Shown in pieces: positions 46,589 through 55,478 of a stretch of DNA of 63,932 bases; the stretch's first letter is position 1; each line of letters opens with the position of its first letter. Source of the DNA: a virus; the IMG/VR virus record IMGVR_UViG_3300037070_001552, positions 1-63,932 of that record. One strand, written 5' to 3'. Below the pieces are notes generated by a model that was given only the letters and a program-made list of their open reading frames with translations, ran no database searches and was not told the origin of the DNA. Position numbers and translations under genes: made by a program.

Positions 46589-48361
46589 ATGAAGATCAAG
46601 CTGCCCGAGGACATCAACGCCCTCAGCATCGACGAGCTCAACGAGCTCAGCCGCGACGCATGGGAGGAATACACCTCCATCGCCGCAAAGCCCGACGCCG
46701 ACGTGACCGACGAGGATCTCGCTGATCTCGACGCACTCGACGCGGCCAACGCCCTGATCGACACCCGCATCGCGGAGATCGAGGGCGCAGCGCAGGAGCG
46801 CGCCGACAAGCTCGCCGCAGCACGCGGCAAGGTGGCCGAGGCAGAAGCCCCGGCCGAAGATCCCGAAGCTGGCGCCGAAGACCCCGAGGAGGGCGATCCT
46901 GCCCCCGAGGGCGAAGTCGTCGACCCCGAGGCCGAGGTGGAGGCAGAACAGGAGCAGGAGCTCGTGACCGCATCCGCATCGCGTCGCCGCACCGTACGTG
47001 CAGCCGCCTCGAAGTCGCCGGCTCCCGCCGACGTGATCCCGCAGGGTGGTGGCGCGACGCTGCTCGCAGCTGCCAACCTCCCGTCGATCGCGGCCGACAC
47101 CGCGTTCACGGACCTGTCGCACGCATCGCGTGTGTGGGAGCAGCGGATCTCGAAGGGCCCCGCGGCCGGTTCGCACGCGTTCGCCGAGGATCTCTCGGAT
47201 CTCAAGCCCGTCGAGCTCAAGGGCTCGCACGTGCAGCAGGGGTTCATGAAGATCAAGCGGGCCGAGAACGAGTTCTCGACCGGCCTCGACATGAGCGCCA
47301 CCGAGCAGCTGCGGATCATCGACGAGGCGGCTGACGAGCGCAAGCGCTTCGGCTCCGAGGGGCTCGCCAAGAAGTCTCTGACCGCGGCCGGCACCGCATG
47401 GTGTGCGCCGTCGGAGAACCTCTACGACTTCTGCTCGTACGAGTCGGTCGACGGGATCCTCGACATCCCGACGATCAACATCCGCCACGGTGGCATCAAC
47501 TTCACCAAGGGCCCGGACTACGCGACGCTCGCCGCCACGTGGGGCTTCCTGCAGACGGAGGCTCAGGCCATCGCGAACACGTCCAAGACGTGCTACCCGG
47601 TCGCTTGCCCCCCGTTCGCGGAGACCCGCATGGATGCCGTCGGCTTCTGTGTCACGGCCGGCGTCCTGACGGCGAGCCCGGGTGGATACCCCGAGCTCAT
47701 CCGTCGCGTCCTCGAGATCGGCACCGTCGCGCACGCCCACAAGGTCAACGCGCAGGTGATCAGCCGCATCCAGACGATCATCGGTGCGGCGACCGACTAC
47801 GTGGAGCTCGGCGCGGCAACGTCCGATCTCCTGCAGGCTCTCGAGATCGCGGCGCTGCGTCTGCGCTACTCGCTGGCGATGTCCGAGAACACCACGCTCG
47901 AGGTCATCCTGCCGATGTGGGCGAAGGCCCTCATCCGTGCCGACCTGTCCCGCCGTCCCGGCGTCGACAGCTGGCTCGCGGTCACTGACCAGCAGATCAA
48001 CTCGTGGTTCGCCGTTCGCGGAGTCCGCGCCCAGTGGGTTCAGGACTACCAGCCCCTCGGCGTCGGCGCGCTGACGACCGATGGTGGAACGCTCAACTGG
48101 ACGGGTCTCCCCACCCAGGTCGAGTTCATGATGTTCCCCGCAGGGGCGTTCATCAAGGGCACGACCCCGGTGATCGACCTGGACACGATCTACGACTCGG
48201 TGGGACTGTCGACGAACACCTTCACGGCAGCGTTCTTCGAGGAGGGCCTGCTCGTCGCCAACCGCTGCGGATTCGGCGTCCGCTACAAGGTGACCTTCAC
48301 CGGCTCCTCGGCGATCCTCGGCCACACCGGCGCCCAGCGTCTCGGCCAGATCTTCGCCTAG
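46589..48361 (+). CDS. Major capsid protein with N-terminal scaffold-like region
   Basis: 590 residues; ATG 46589 follows AGGAGGATG. Residues 1-130 are acidic and helical (LSIDELNELSRDAWEEYTSI, DALDAANALIDTRIAEIEGA), the pattern of the HK97 delta domain, and would be removed by the maturation protease. The remainder is HK97-fold-like, with FMKIKRAENEFSTGLDMSAT (E-loop area) and a C-terminal VRYKVTFTGSSAILGHTGAQ. A strong hairpin follows the stop. Confidence 0.88.
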   Translation: MKIKLPEDINALSIDELNELSRDAWEEYTSIAAKPDADVTDEDLADLDALDAANALIDTRIAEIEGAAQERADKLAAARGKVAEAEAPAEDPEAGAEDPEEGDPAPEGEVVDPEAEVEAEQEQELVTASASRRRTVRAAASKSPAPADVIPQGGGATLLAAANLPSIAADTAFTDLSHASRVWEQRISKGPAAGSHAFAEDLSDLKPVELKGSHVQQGFMKIKRAENEFSTGLDMSATEQLRIIDEAADERKRFGSEGLAKKSLTAAGTAWCAPSENLYDFCSYESVDGILDIPTINIRHGGINFTKGPDYATLAATWGFLQTEAQAIANTSKTCYPVACPPFAETRMDAVGFCVTAGVLTASPGGYPELIRRVLEIGTVAHAHKVNAQVISRIQTIIGAATDYVELGAATSDLLQALEIAALRLRYSLAMSENTTLEVILPMWAKALIRADLSRRPGVDSWLAVTDQQINSWFAVRGVRAQWVQDYQPLGVGALTTDGGTLNWTGLPTQVEFMMFPAGAFIKGTTPVIDLDTIYDSVGLSTNTFTAAFFEEGLLVANRCGFGVRYKVTFTGSSAILGHTGAQRLGQIFA

Positions 48362-48366
48362 TAGAT

Positions 48367-48400
48367 CCCGGGTGGCGGCTGGCTCCGGCCGCCACCCGGG
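48367..48400 (+). terminator. Strong hairpin after the major capsid gene
   Basis: CCCGGGTGGCGGC pairs with GCCGCCACCCGGG around eight bases. It lies six bases after the stop; the next gene starts 27 bases later. It probably protects or partly terminates the capsid mRNA. Confidence 0.75.
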
Positions 48401-48426
48401 AAACACTCTGAGAGGAGGTGGGCATC

Positions 48427-49176
48427 ATGGCAGAACCGGTCGGATACCTCGAGGTCGGCCCCACGCGCAAGCCGCGCAGGGGTGGCATCAAGTCCGTCGC
48501 GGAGTTCGTGCCCACCGACCGCCTCATGGCGGTCAAGGCGCTGGACTGGACCAACGAACCGTGTACGTTCCCGAACGCCGCTCCGGGACTCTGCTGGGGG
48601 ACCAACCCCGGCGGCACCAAGAGCTTCAACGGCAACGATGTCAACCGCTCCGGGGACGCGTTCGCGCTGTACTCCGGGGATGAGTGCTTCGCCGGCGGCG
48701 GGCTCGACTACGACTCCCGCGCACGCGCCTCGCTCGAGCAGGGTGAGGATCGCGAGCTCGAGGAACGCCTTGTGCTGTTCCTGGCCGCGAAGGATGCCAC
48801 GCCGGCAGACTTCGGTGGCTTCGCTGCGGGATTCGCCGCAGCTGAGACCGCGGCCGACAACGACTACATCGGGCAGCCGGTGATCGTGATGAACCGCGGC
48901 GACGTGAGCGCAGCTGGCGCCGCACGCGTGATCTTCTCGGACAACGAGGGGAACCTGACCACGCAGAACGGCACGCCCGTTCTCGCTTCGGGCAGGGTGC
49001 CGGCCGGCGACTTCTACGTCACCGGACAGATCACCGTGTTCACGAGCCCCGCGATCATCGTGAACCGCGTGATCCACCACATCAACAATCGCGAAATGGC
49101 AATCGCCGAGCGGGCATACGCGTTCGGCATCGACTGCGACTATGTGGTCGCGTACAGCGTCACGGAGGTGCCGTAA
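48427..49176 (+). CDS. Structural protein after the capsid gene
   Basis: 249 residues; ATG 48427 follows GAGAGGAGGTGGG. Basic N-terminus (GYLEVGPTRKPRRGGIKSVA) and a compact C-terminal part (TGQITVFTSPAIIVNRVIHH). The position directly after the capsid gene suggests a capsid or head-completion protein; a large Gly- and Asp-rich middle fits a decoration protein. No family signature. Confidence 0.65.
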   Translation: MAEPVGYLEVGPTRKPRRGGIKSVAEFVPTDRLMAVKALDWTNEPCTFPNAAPGLCWGTNPGGTKSFNGNDVNRSGDAFALYSGDECFAGGGLDYDSRARASLEQGEDRELEERLVLFLAAKDATPADFGGFAAGFAAAETAADNDYIGQPVIVMNRGDVSAAGAARVIFSDNEGNLTTQNGTPVLASGRVPAGDFYVTGQITVFTSPAIIVNRVIHHINNREMAIAERAYAFGIDCDYVVAYSVTEVP

Positions 49177-49721
49177 TGGCCGAGAACGAAGAGACTCAGG
49201 ATCAGCCCGTCGACCCGGATGCACCCGGGTTCATCAGCGGGGTCAACGAGGCGAACGCCAAGCGGGCGCTCCAAGCGGCCGACGACGTGGGCGTGCACCA
49301 GTGGCAGGTTCGCGTAGTCCGCGACGGCTTCGAGGCGCCGAACAAGGTGGTCGATCGCTACCAGGAGCTGCTCGAGGCCGACACCAAGGGCGAGAAGGCG
49401 GCTGCGAAGCTGGCCGAGAAGGACGCCAAGGCGCTCGAGAAGGCCGAAAAGGAATCCGCCAAGGCCGCGAAGCAGGCTGCCAAGGATGCTGGCGCCGGCA
49501 CCCCGGTCGAGGGAGCGGGCACCGTCGAGGCGCCCGTCACCGAGCCGGTCCCCGTGACCGGCGAGGCACCCGCGTCGGATGACGTGCCGGCCGACAACGA
49601 CGACTGGACGCACGCGCGCCTCGACCAGTACGCGAGCGACAACGGCCTCACGGTCACCAAGACCCTGAGCAAGCCCGACAAGGTGGCGGCGATCCTCGCA
49701 GCCCTGAACGAGAAGGAGTAG
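49176..49721 (+). CDS. Head-region protein with C-terminal SAP/HeH-like domain
   Basis: 181 residues. A long Lys/Ala/Glu helix at about residues 65-110 (EKAAAKLAEKDAKALEKAEK) and a Pro/Val linker lead to a small helical domain (WTHARLDQYASDNGLTVTKT, then KPDKVAAILAALNEKE) of the SAP/HeH type that binds nucleic acid or protein. Its start shares one base with the previous stop. Confidence 0.65.
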   Translation: MAENEETQDQPVDPDAPGFISGVNEANAKRALQAADDVGVHQWQVRVVRDGFEAPNKVVDRYQELLEADTKGEKAAAKLAEKDAKALEKAEKESAKAAKQAAKDAGAGTPVEGAGTVEAPVTEPVPVTGEAPASDDVPADNDDWTHARLDQYASDNGLTVTKTLSKPDKVAAILAALNEKE

Positions 49722-49725
49722 GGCC

Positions 49726-50649
49726 ATGGTCACCAAGAGCACGAGCTACGTACGCGGGCGCACGATGCGCGTCACGCGTTCGGACGCGTGCGGTCGCGTC
49801 GTCTACGGTGAGGACTCGAGCGTCGTCACCGGCGGATTCGTGAGCGTCGCGTACACCGCGAACACCACAGAGTCCGAGGAGATCAGCGTCACCAACGCTG
49901 CCGGCGACATCTGCGTATTCGAGCCGTCGGAGGTCAAGGTCTCGGGCTACAGCGTCGAGGTCGTGTTCTGTGACGTGGACCCGGACGTGTTCACGCTGAT
50001 CACCGGGCAGGAGTCCTACCTCGATGCGTTCGGCAACGTCGTCGGCTTCACCGTCGACACGTCGATCTCGCTCGAGGGCTCGGGCTTCGGCCTCGAGGTC
50101 TGGATGGGCGCGGCCAACGTCGACGCCTGTGCGGTCGGCGGCACCGGCAAGTACGGCTACCTGCTGCTCCCCTACCTCAAGGGCGGCATCCTGGGTGACT
50201 TCACCGTGGAGAACGGCGGGATCAACTTCACGATCACCGGCGCCAGCACGCGTGACGGCAACGCCTGGGCGAAGGGCCCGTACAACGTGCAGCTGACGAA
50301 CCTCTCGGTTCCCGGCCCGCTCGTGACGGCACTGACCGCGACGCAGCACCTGCTGCTGATCCAGACCGAGGTCGCCCCGCCGACCCCGGCCATCGGCGCC
50401 CGCCCGGTCATGGACCCGGCAGCGACGGCGATCACCAGCGTCACCACGTCGAAGGCCGGCCTCGTCGTCACCTTCACCTTTGTCGGCGGCACGGCAACGC
50501 CCGTGTACATCGACTTCGGCGACGGAACGTGGGACTGGGCGCCGAGCGCGGTGCCCACGATCGCGCACACCTACGCGGCGAACGGCACCTACACGGCGAA
50601 GGCGACGACCAACGGCGTCGTTCGCACCGTGGTGGTCACCCTCCCGTAA
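49726..50649 (+). CDS. Major tail protein with C-terminal PKD domain
   Basis: 307 residues; ATG 49726 follows AAGGAGTAGGGCC. The first 200 residues resemble actinophage tail-tube proteins (RGRTMRVTRSDACGRVVYGE, FVSVAYTANTTESEEISVTN, EVVFCDVDPDVFTLITGQES). The last 80 form a PKD-like Ig domain (VYIDFGDGTWDW, HTYAANGTYTAKA), an add-on known on tail-tube surfaces. It builds the tail tube. Its position before the connectors is unusual. Confidence 0.75.
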   Translation: MVTKSTSYVRGRTMRVTRSDACGRVVYGEDSSVVTGGFVSVAYTANTTESEEISVTNAAGDICVFEPSEVKVSGYSVEVVFCDVDPDVFTLITGQESYLDAFGNVVGFTVDTSISLEGSGFGLEVWMGAANVDACAVGGTGKYGYLLLPYLKGGILGDFTVENGGINFTITGASTRDGNAWAKGPYNVQLTNLSVPGPLVTALTATQHLLLIQTEVAPPTPAIGARPVMDPAATAITSVTTSKAGLVVTFTFVGGTATPVYIDFGDGTWDWAPSAVPTIAHTYAANGTYTAKATTNGVVRTVVVTLP

Positions 50650-50655
50650 TCTCGA

Positions 50656-50686
50656 GGGGGCGGAGGACTCCAAATCCCCCGCCCCC
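50656..50686 (+). terminator. Hairpin after the major tail gene
   Basis: GGGGGCGG pairs with CCGCCCCC, extended by partly paired AGGA/TCC, seven bases after the stop. Like the hairpin after the capsid gene, it follows a highly expressed gene. Confidence 0.65.
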
Positions 50687-50708
50687 ATCCCTCCTGAAAG
50701 GAACGGAC

Positions 50709-51269
50709 ATGCAGAAGGATTCCAGCGTCATCACCGACGAGCTCGTTGTCACGATGGAGCGTCCCCGTTCCGCTGAGGACGGCGTGGTTCTCGAGGGCAT
50801 TCTCGTCGCCGAAATGTACGACGAGTTCATGGTGCTCAAGAAGCGCGTCGAGGTGCACAACCTGATCACGACCGTCGGCGACATCATGTACATGCACCGC
50901 GGATCGGGCGCCACCTCGCCGCCCAACGCTCCGACCGGCATGCGCATCGGCACGGGCTCGACCGCCGTGGCAAAGACGGGCGCCGGAGCTGCGATCGTGA
51001 CGAAGATCACCCTCGGCAACAAGGCGTTCGACGCGACGTTCCCCTCGCTCGTGAGCAACGTGGTCACGTACAAGACCACGTACGCACCTGGTGAGGGCAC
51101 GACCGCCTCGCCGGTGACCGAAGCCGTGATCGTCAACGACACGATCGGCACGGACACCGCCACAGCTGCGGCGAACACGATCAGCCGCGCGCTGATCTCC
51201 GGCGTCGGCTCGAAGGCAGCCGGTGACACCCTCGTTCTGACTTGGACGCACACCGGCACTGGCGCGTAA
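50709..51269 (+). CDS. Putative structural protein (186 aa)
   Basis: ATG 50709 follows GAAAGGAACGG. Beta-rich protein (VVTMERPRSAEDGVVLEGIL, FMVLKKRVEVHNLITTVGDI) with a Thr/Ala-rich end. Similar proteins follow the tail-tube gene in phages with surface fibres. Role inferred from position. Confidence 0.6.
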   Translation: MQKDSSVITDELVVTMERPRSAEDGVVLEGILVAEMYDEFMVLKKRVEVHNLITTVGDIMYMHRGSGATSPPNAPTGMRIGTGSTAVAKTGAGAAIVTKITLGNKAFDATFPSLVSNVVTYKTTYAPGEGTTASPVTEAVIVNDTIGTDTATAAANTISRALISGVGSKAAGDTLVLTWTHTGTGA

Positions 51270-51284
51270 TCGGGGGGCCGGGCC

Positions 51285-51992
51285 ATGGCCGCTGACTACG
51301 ACATCCCCGATGCCACCTACGACGGGACGAACCCGGACCCGGTGGAGTGGGCGAACCTCTGGATCAAGCCGGCAATCGTCGACCTTGACGCTCGCGCCAC
51401 CGAGCTCGAGGAAGGCGGTGGCGGCGGCGGGGCGGACCTGTTTCCGCGCATTTCCGGTAGGTACTACTCCACGACGCATCCTGTCAACCCGGGCAACAAT
51501 GATGCTGGCGTGTTCGGCACGTCCGGGCAGAAGGTGTTCATGCTCCCGTTTGCGGTCACCGCACCGCAGACCCTCGACAGGATCGCGGCGCACGTTTTCA
51601 CCGCAGGCGCCGGGGGATCGCTGATTCGTCTTGGGGTTTACAGCCAGGATGAGGCATTCACCACGTTCACCCGCCTGGTGTCGACCTTCTCTGCAGCAAG
51701 CTCTACGGGCGACAAGATTTCCACCATCAGCCTTCCGCTGGAAGTGGGCATGTACTGGCTTGCCTACGGGTGCACCGACACTTCGGGAACGCTCGTGACC
51801 ACGCGCATCAGCAAGGATGGCCGCCACCCTGGATCGATTGGGGCCGGGGCTCCGCAGTATCAGGTGACCGAGTTCGCTCCTCGTTGGGACGGCATTGACC
51901 TATCCACCGATCTCCCGGCTACTCTCAGTGTCGCTTCGATCGCCCAGTGGATCGAGAACGACATTCCCGTCGTGTGGGTCAGGAAGGCGTAG
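51285..51992 (+). CDS. Putative appendage protein (235 aa)
   Basis: ATG 51285. A short helix (WANLWIKPAIVDLDARATEL) and a Gly hinge (EGGGGGGA) lead to a beta-sandwich of about 170 residues (FAVTAPQTLDRIAAHVFTAG, ISLPLEVGMYWLAYGCTDTS). This layout is usual in trimeric fibre subunits whose head domain binds sugars. Part of the appendage group 50709-55470. Confidence 0.6.
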   Translation: MAADYDIPDATYDGTNPDPVEWANLWIKPAIVDLDARATELEEGGGGGGADLFPRISGRYYSTTHPVNPGNNDAGVFGTSGQKVFMLPFAVTAPQTLDRIAAHVFTAGAGGSLIRLGVYSQDEAFTTFTRLVSTFSAASSTGDKISTISLPLEVGMYWLAYGCTDTSGTLVTTRISKDGRHPGSIGAGAPQYQVTEFAPRWDGIDLSTDLPATLSVASIAQWIENDIPVVWVRKA

Positions 51993-51996
51993 CGAA

Positions 51997-52341
51997 ATGG
52001 CAACCCGGCCGATCTACCTGGACAACGTGCTCCGCGAGTCGTGGAACGACGACACCCGCATCGTCACGTTCTACAACGCGAGCGGGGCAGAGACATCCAC
52101 CCGGGCGTACACGGCACCTGAAATTGCGGCGCTGACTGCAGCGCAAACAGCGGCTGCGGAGATCGCGAACGAGGCGACCATCGCGGTCGCCCTGTTCAAC
52201 GCGCTCGCGACGCTGCAGCTGATCATCGACGACACGAACGCGAATATCAACGCCAATCCAGCTGCGAGGATCAAGGATCTAGCTAAGGTACTTCGCCGCG
52301 TCATCCGACTGGTGATCCGCAGGTTCGACGGCACCACGTAG
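51997..52341 (+). CDS. Small appendage-region protein (114 aa)
   Basis: ATG 51997. A strand-rich start (RPIYLDNVLRESWNDDTRIV) and an Ala-rich long helix (AAQTAAAEIANEATIAVALF then NALATLQLIIDDTNA). Could be a coiled-coil connector of a fibre. No family recognised. Confidence 0.6.
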   Translation: MATRPIYLDNVLRESWNDDTRIVTFYNASGAETSTRAYTAPEIAALTAAQTAAAEIANEATIAVALFNALATLQLIIDDTNANINANPAARIKDLAKVLRRVIRLVIRRFDGTT

Positions 52342-52354
52342 GGGGCGGTGACGC

Positions 52355-55177
52355 ATGGCTATTGGCCTCATGGCGGTAAGCAACTTCGCCTCCGGGTCAA
52401 CGTCGGTCGGAGTTCCATACCCGACTGGGCCAATCGCTGGCGAGATGTTCGTCATGACGATCGCTACCAAGCCGACGACCGCCACGCTCGTGGTGCCCTC
52501 CGGCTGGACGCTCAGGGCTGACTACTCGAGCACGTTCGGGACGCACGGCAATGGCACGGGGCCTCAGCGGATGTGGGTTCTCACCAAGCCCACGGTGGGC
52601 GGGGAGTCCGGCACGGTGGCGGTGACCATCACCGGCGGCAACGCGAGCGTCGGCATGATGACGTCGATCTCCTCACCTACGACGGGCAACTATTTCTTCA
52701 AGTTCGCCGTCGGTGAGGACACCACCAGCGGCACGGCATTCTCTGCAGTCTGTACTCCTGTGAGTGGAGACGCCGCCGGGTGGGTGAAGGCGGGCATGAA
52801 GGGCCTTGTCTGGGCGGCCAAGATGGACGACGTGGGCACCTACTCGGCGCACACGCTTACTTCGCCCGGGCTCACCCTGACTTGTACCGAAGCAGCTGAA
52901 CCGTTCACCACCACCGGCTTCGACATCGCGACCGCCCTCTGCACCAGCGGCACGATAACTGGCACTCAGACCGGCCCGAACCTCACCTACAGTGCCACCC
53001 TGGGTGCGGCCGGATACGGCGGCGTCATCGTCATCATCATGCACGATGTGGACTGGGCCACCACATACACTTCCGACCCCGCTGACTCGCTCCCGCTCTC
53101 GGATGCCGTCACCACCCTGGTCACCGCTGAGCGCTCGGCCGCAGATCCTCTCGGCCTGAGCGACTCGCTCACTGTGGGGCAGGGGTTCAACCGCACCATC
53201 ACCGACCCGCTCGGCATGAGCGATTCGCTCACTGTTACTCAGATCTTCGACCGCACCATCACCGACTCCATCGGTCTCGCTGATTCGCTCACCCCGGATC
53301 TGTCCGTCGGTGGCACGATCTACAACAAGAGCCAGGATGACAACCTGGGGCTGAGCGATTCGCTCACAGCTGCGGCGAGCGCCGCTCGTTCACAGGCTGA
53401 TCCTCTCGGGCTGACTGACGCGCTGACTGCTGCTCAGATCTTCCAGCGCCTGCCGGCTGACGCGCTCGGACTGAGCGATGCTCTCACCACCCTGCTGACC
53501 AGGAGTATCGTGCTCGGCGATCCGATGGGGATCTCCGACGCGCTCACGGCGGCGCTATCTATGCCTCGATCCGTGTCGGATGCGATCGGCCTGGCCGACT
53601 CCCTGGGAGCGGTTCAGTCGCTCGGCCGCTCCCAGGGTGATGCTTTCGGCCTGTCGGACTCGCTGACGGCCGCGACCAGCACTCAGCGCACGGTCGCCGA
53701 CCCGCTCGGAATGACCGACTCGCTGACGGTGGCGGCGTCTGCCGGCCGATCGGTAGACGACGCGCTGCCGATGAGCGATGCCCTCACGGCCAGTCAGGTT
53801 CTCGAGCGCGCGGTCTCCGATGCTCTCGGTCTAGCCGACTCGCTCACCGCGGATCTCATCGTCGAGGGCGCCTGTGGCTGGCCGTTCGCGTGGCCCGGCC
53901 CGGGTCAGCCGTGGTGTGGGACTATCCCGATCGAGTTGACTCAGGACGACCCGCTCGTTCTGAGCGACACGCTGACCACCCTGCTCACTGCGCAGCGCAG
54001 CATCGCCGACCCGCTCGGCCTCACGGACGCTCTCACCGTCTCGACGAGCGCAGCTCGGAACATCGCGGACCCCCTCGGCCTGGCAGACAGCCTCACCGCG
54101 TCGACGAGCAGCTCGCGGACCATCGCCGACACGCTGGGGCTGAGCGACAGCCTCACCGCCGCCGCCGCCTCGAGCCGTACGATCACGGACCCCTTGGGCC
54201 TGGCCGACTCCCTCACCTGGGCTGCTACCGCAAGCCGGCCGCTTGCCGATCCCCTGGGCATGGGCGACGTGCTCACCCGCGCGCTGTCCGCGAGCCGCTC
54301 GATCGCCGACCCGCTGGCTCTGACGGACTCGCTGACCACGCTCTCCCAGTCGAGTCGGACCATCGCCGACACGATGGGCATGACCGACTCGCTCATCGCA
54401 GAGCGCTTCGGTTCCGGCCAGGCGACGATCGCCGAGGACTATGTGCTCGGCGACTCGCTGACGACGGCGGCGACCGCCCCGCGCCAGCTGGCCGATCCGC
54501 TCGCACTCACCGACTCGCTCACTGCAGCGCAGATCTTCCCGCGCACGGTCGCCGATCCGCTGGGACTGAGCGACGCGCTCACGCGTGCGGCGACTGCAGC
54601 TCGAGTGATCGCCGACCCCTTCGGTCTTGCGGACTCCCTCACGGTCACCATGACCCGGGCGATCCTGATCACCGATCCGCTCGCACTCACCGACTCGCTG
54701 ACGGTCAGCGCCACTCGCCCCCGCGTGATCACCGACCCGCTGGGTCTGACTGACTCTCTGACCGTGGCGGCATCCGCGACACGTCCGCTGGCGGATCCGC
54801 TGACGCTCGAGGACGAGCTCGAGGCGATGATCGAGGCCGATCGCCAGATCGCCGACGCCATGGGGATGAGCGACTCGCTCACCGTCGAGATCTTCCGCGT
54901 GTACGAGGTGGAGATCGCCGACGACTTCGGGCTGACCGACGAGCTCACCGGCCAGGCGGTCGGGGAGTTCTGCTACCCGGTCGTGATGACGCTGCGCGCC
55001 ATCGCTCCCAGGCTGACTCTCGCACCCGATTCGCCGACATTGATCCTGACGCCACAGGGGCCGAATGCTACCCTTCTGGCAGAGTCGCACGCATGGATTC
55101 TCGTACCGCGCGCCCCGGATCTTTCGCTGGAACCGCAGGCACCGAAGATGGGACTTGAGGTGATCGAATGCCAATGA
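52355..55177 (+). CDS. Large repetitive structural protein (30 repeats of about 20 residues)
   Basis: 940 residues from ATG 52355. Residues 1-235 are a beta-sandwich (GEMFVMTIATKPTTATLVVP, YGGVIVIIMHD). From about residue 240 to 868 there are some 30 copies of a 20-residue unit with consensus DPLGLSDSLTxxxxxxRxIA; one copy near residue 510 carries a Trp/Pro/Cys-rich insertion. The last 70 residues are a different short repeat (LTLAPDSPTLILTPQGP). The repeat probably forms a long filament or whisker on the virion. Its location among structural genes supports this; no family known to me fits exactly. Confidence 0.8.
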   Translation: MAIGLMAVSNFASGSTSVGVPYPTGPIAGEMFVMTIATKPTTATLVVPSGWTLRADYSSTFGTHGNGTGPQRMWVLTKPTVGGESGTVAVTITGGNASVGMMTSISSPTTGNYFFKFAVGEDTTSGTAFSAVCTPVSGDAAGWVKAGMKGLVWAAKMDDVGTYSAHTLTSPGLTLTCTEAAEPFTTTGFDIATALCTSGTITGTQTGPNLTYSATLGAAGYGGVIVIIMHDVDWATTYTSDPADSLPLSDAVTTLVTAERSAADPLGLSDSLTVGQGFNRTITDPLGMSDSLTVTQIFDRTITDSIGLADSLTPDLSVGGTIYNKSQDDNLGLSDSLTAAASAARSQADPLGLTDALTAAQIFQRLPADALGLSDALTTLLTRSIVLGDPMGISDALTAALSMPRSVSDAIGLADSLGAVQSLGRSQGDAFGLSDSLTAATSTQRTVADPLGMTDSLTVAASAGRSVDDALPMSDALTASQVLERAVSDALGLADSLTADLIVEGACGWPFAWPGPGQPWCGTIPIELTQDDPLVLSDTLTTLLTAQRSIADPLGLTDALTVSTSAARNIADPLGLADSLTASTSSSRTIADTLGLSDSLTAAAASSRTITDPLGLADSLTWAATASRPLADPLGMGDVLTRALSASRSIADPLALTDSLTTLSQSSRTIADTMGMTDSLIAERFGSGQATIAEDYVLGDSLTTAATAPRQLADPLALTDSLTAAQIFPRTVADPLGLSDALTRAATAARVIADPFGLADSLTVTMTRAILITDPLALTDSLTVSATRPRVITDPLGLTDSLTVAASATRPLADPLTLEDELEAMIEADRQIADAMGMSDSLTVEIFRVYEVEIADDFGLTDELTGQAVGEFCYPVVMTLRAIAPRLTLAPDSPTLILTPQGPNATLLAESHAWILVPRAPDLSLEPQAPKMGLEVIECQ
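53074..54960 (+). repeat. Coding tandem repeat, about 60 bp unit, 30 copies
   Basis: The repeat underlies the DPLGLSDSLT protein repeat. DNA copies share GACCCGCTCGG-like and GACTCGCTCAC-like cores but differ at many third positions, so the array is old or under selection at protein level rather than a recent expansion. Confidence 0.85.
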
Positions 55178-55470
55178 CAGTCAGGCAGGGCGATACGCAC
55201 GCCGTTTACTGGCAGGTGCTCGACGACGGATCGCCGATCGACCTGACTGGCATGACCGCTGAGATCCACCTCCGGCCGGCCAAGGGTGGCACCGCGCTCG
55301 AGTTGCCGGCGGTCGTGGATGCCATCGAGCAGCGGATCAAGCACACGCTCACGGGGGCCCTGGTCCCGGGCACCTATCTCCTCGAGATCGAGCTCACCAA
55401 GGACGGCGTGATCGCGACCGCCCCCACCGCAGCGAACGACACCCTCACCGTCGTAGCGCAGATCGCGTAG
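55168..55470 (+). CDS. BppU-like small Ig-fold protein (100 aa)
   Basis: ATG 55168 overlaps the repeat protein by 10 bases; ATG 55174 is possible. The sequence follows the N-terminal domain of baseplate upper proteins: VRQGDTHAVYWQVLDDGSPI, LTGMTAEIHLRPAKGG and GTYLLEIELTKDG. It may anchor the appendage to the virion. Inference from fold pattern. Confidence 0.65.
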   Translation: MPMTVRQGDTHAVYWQVLDDGSPIDLTGMTAEIHLRPAKGGTALELPAVVDAIEQRIKHTLTGALVPGTYLLEIELTKDGVIATAPTAANDTLTVVAQIA

Positions 55471-55478
55471 GAGTCCTC

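Noticed and set aside
46343-48406. 687-codon minus-strand frame opposite the capsid gene
   Set aside because: Same reason; the plus-strand product is a clear capsid protein with a ribosome site.
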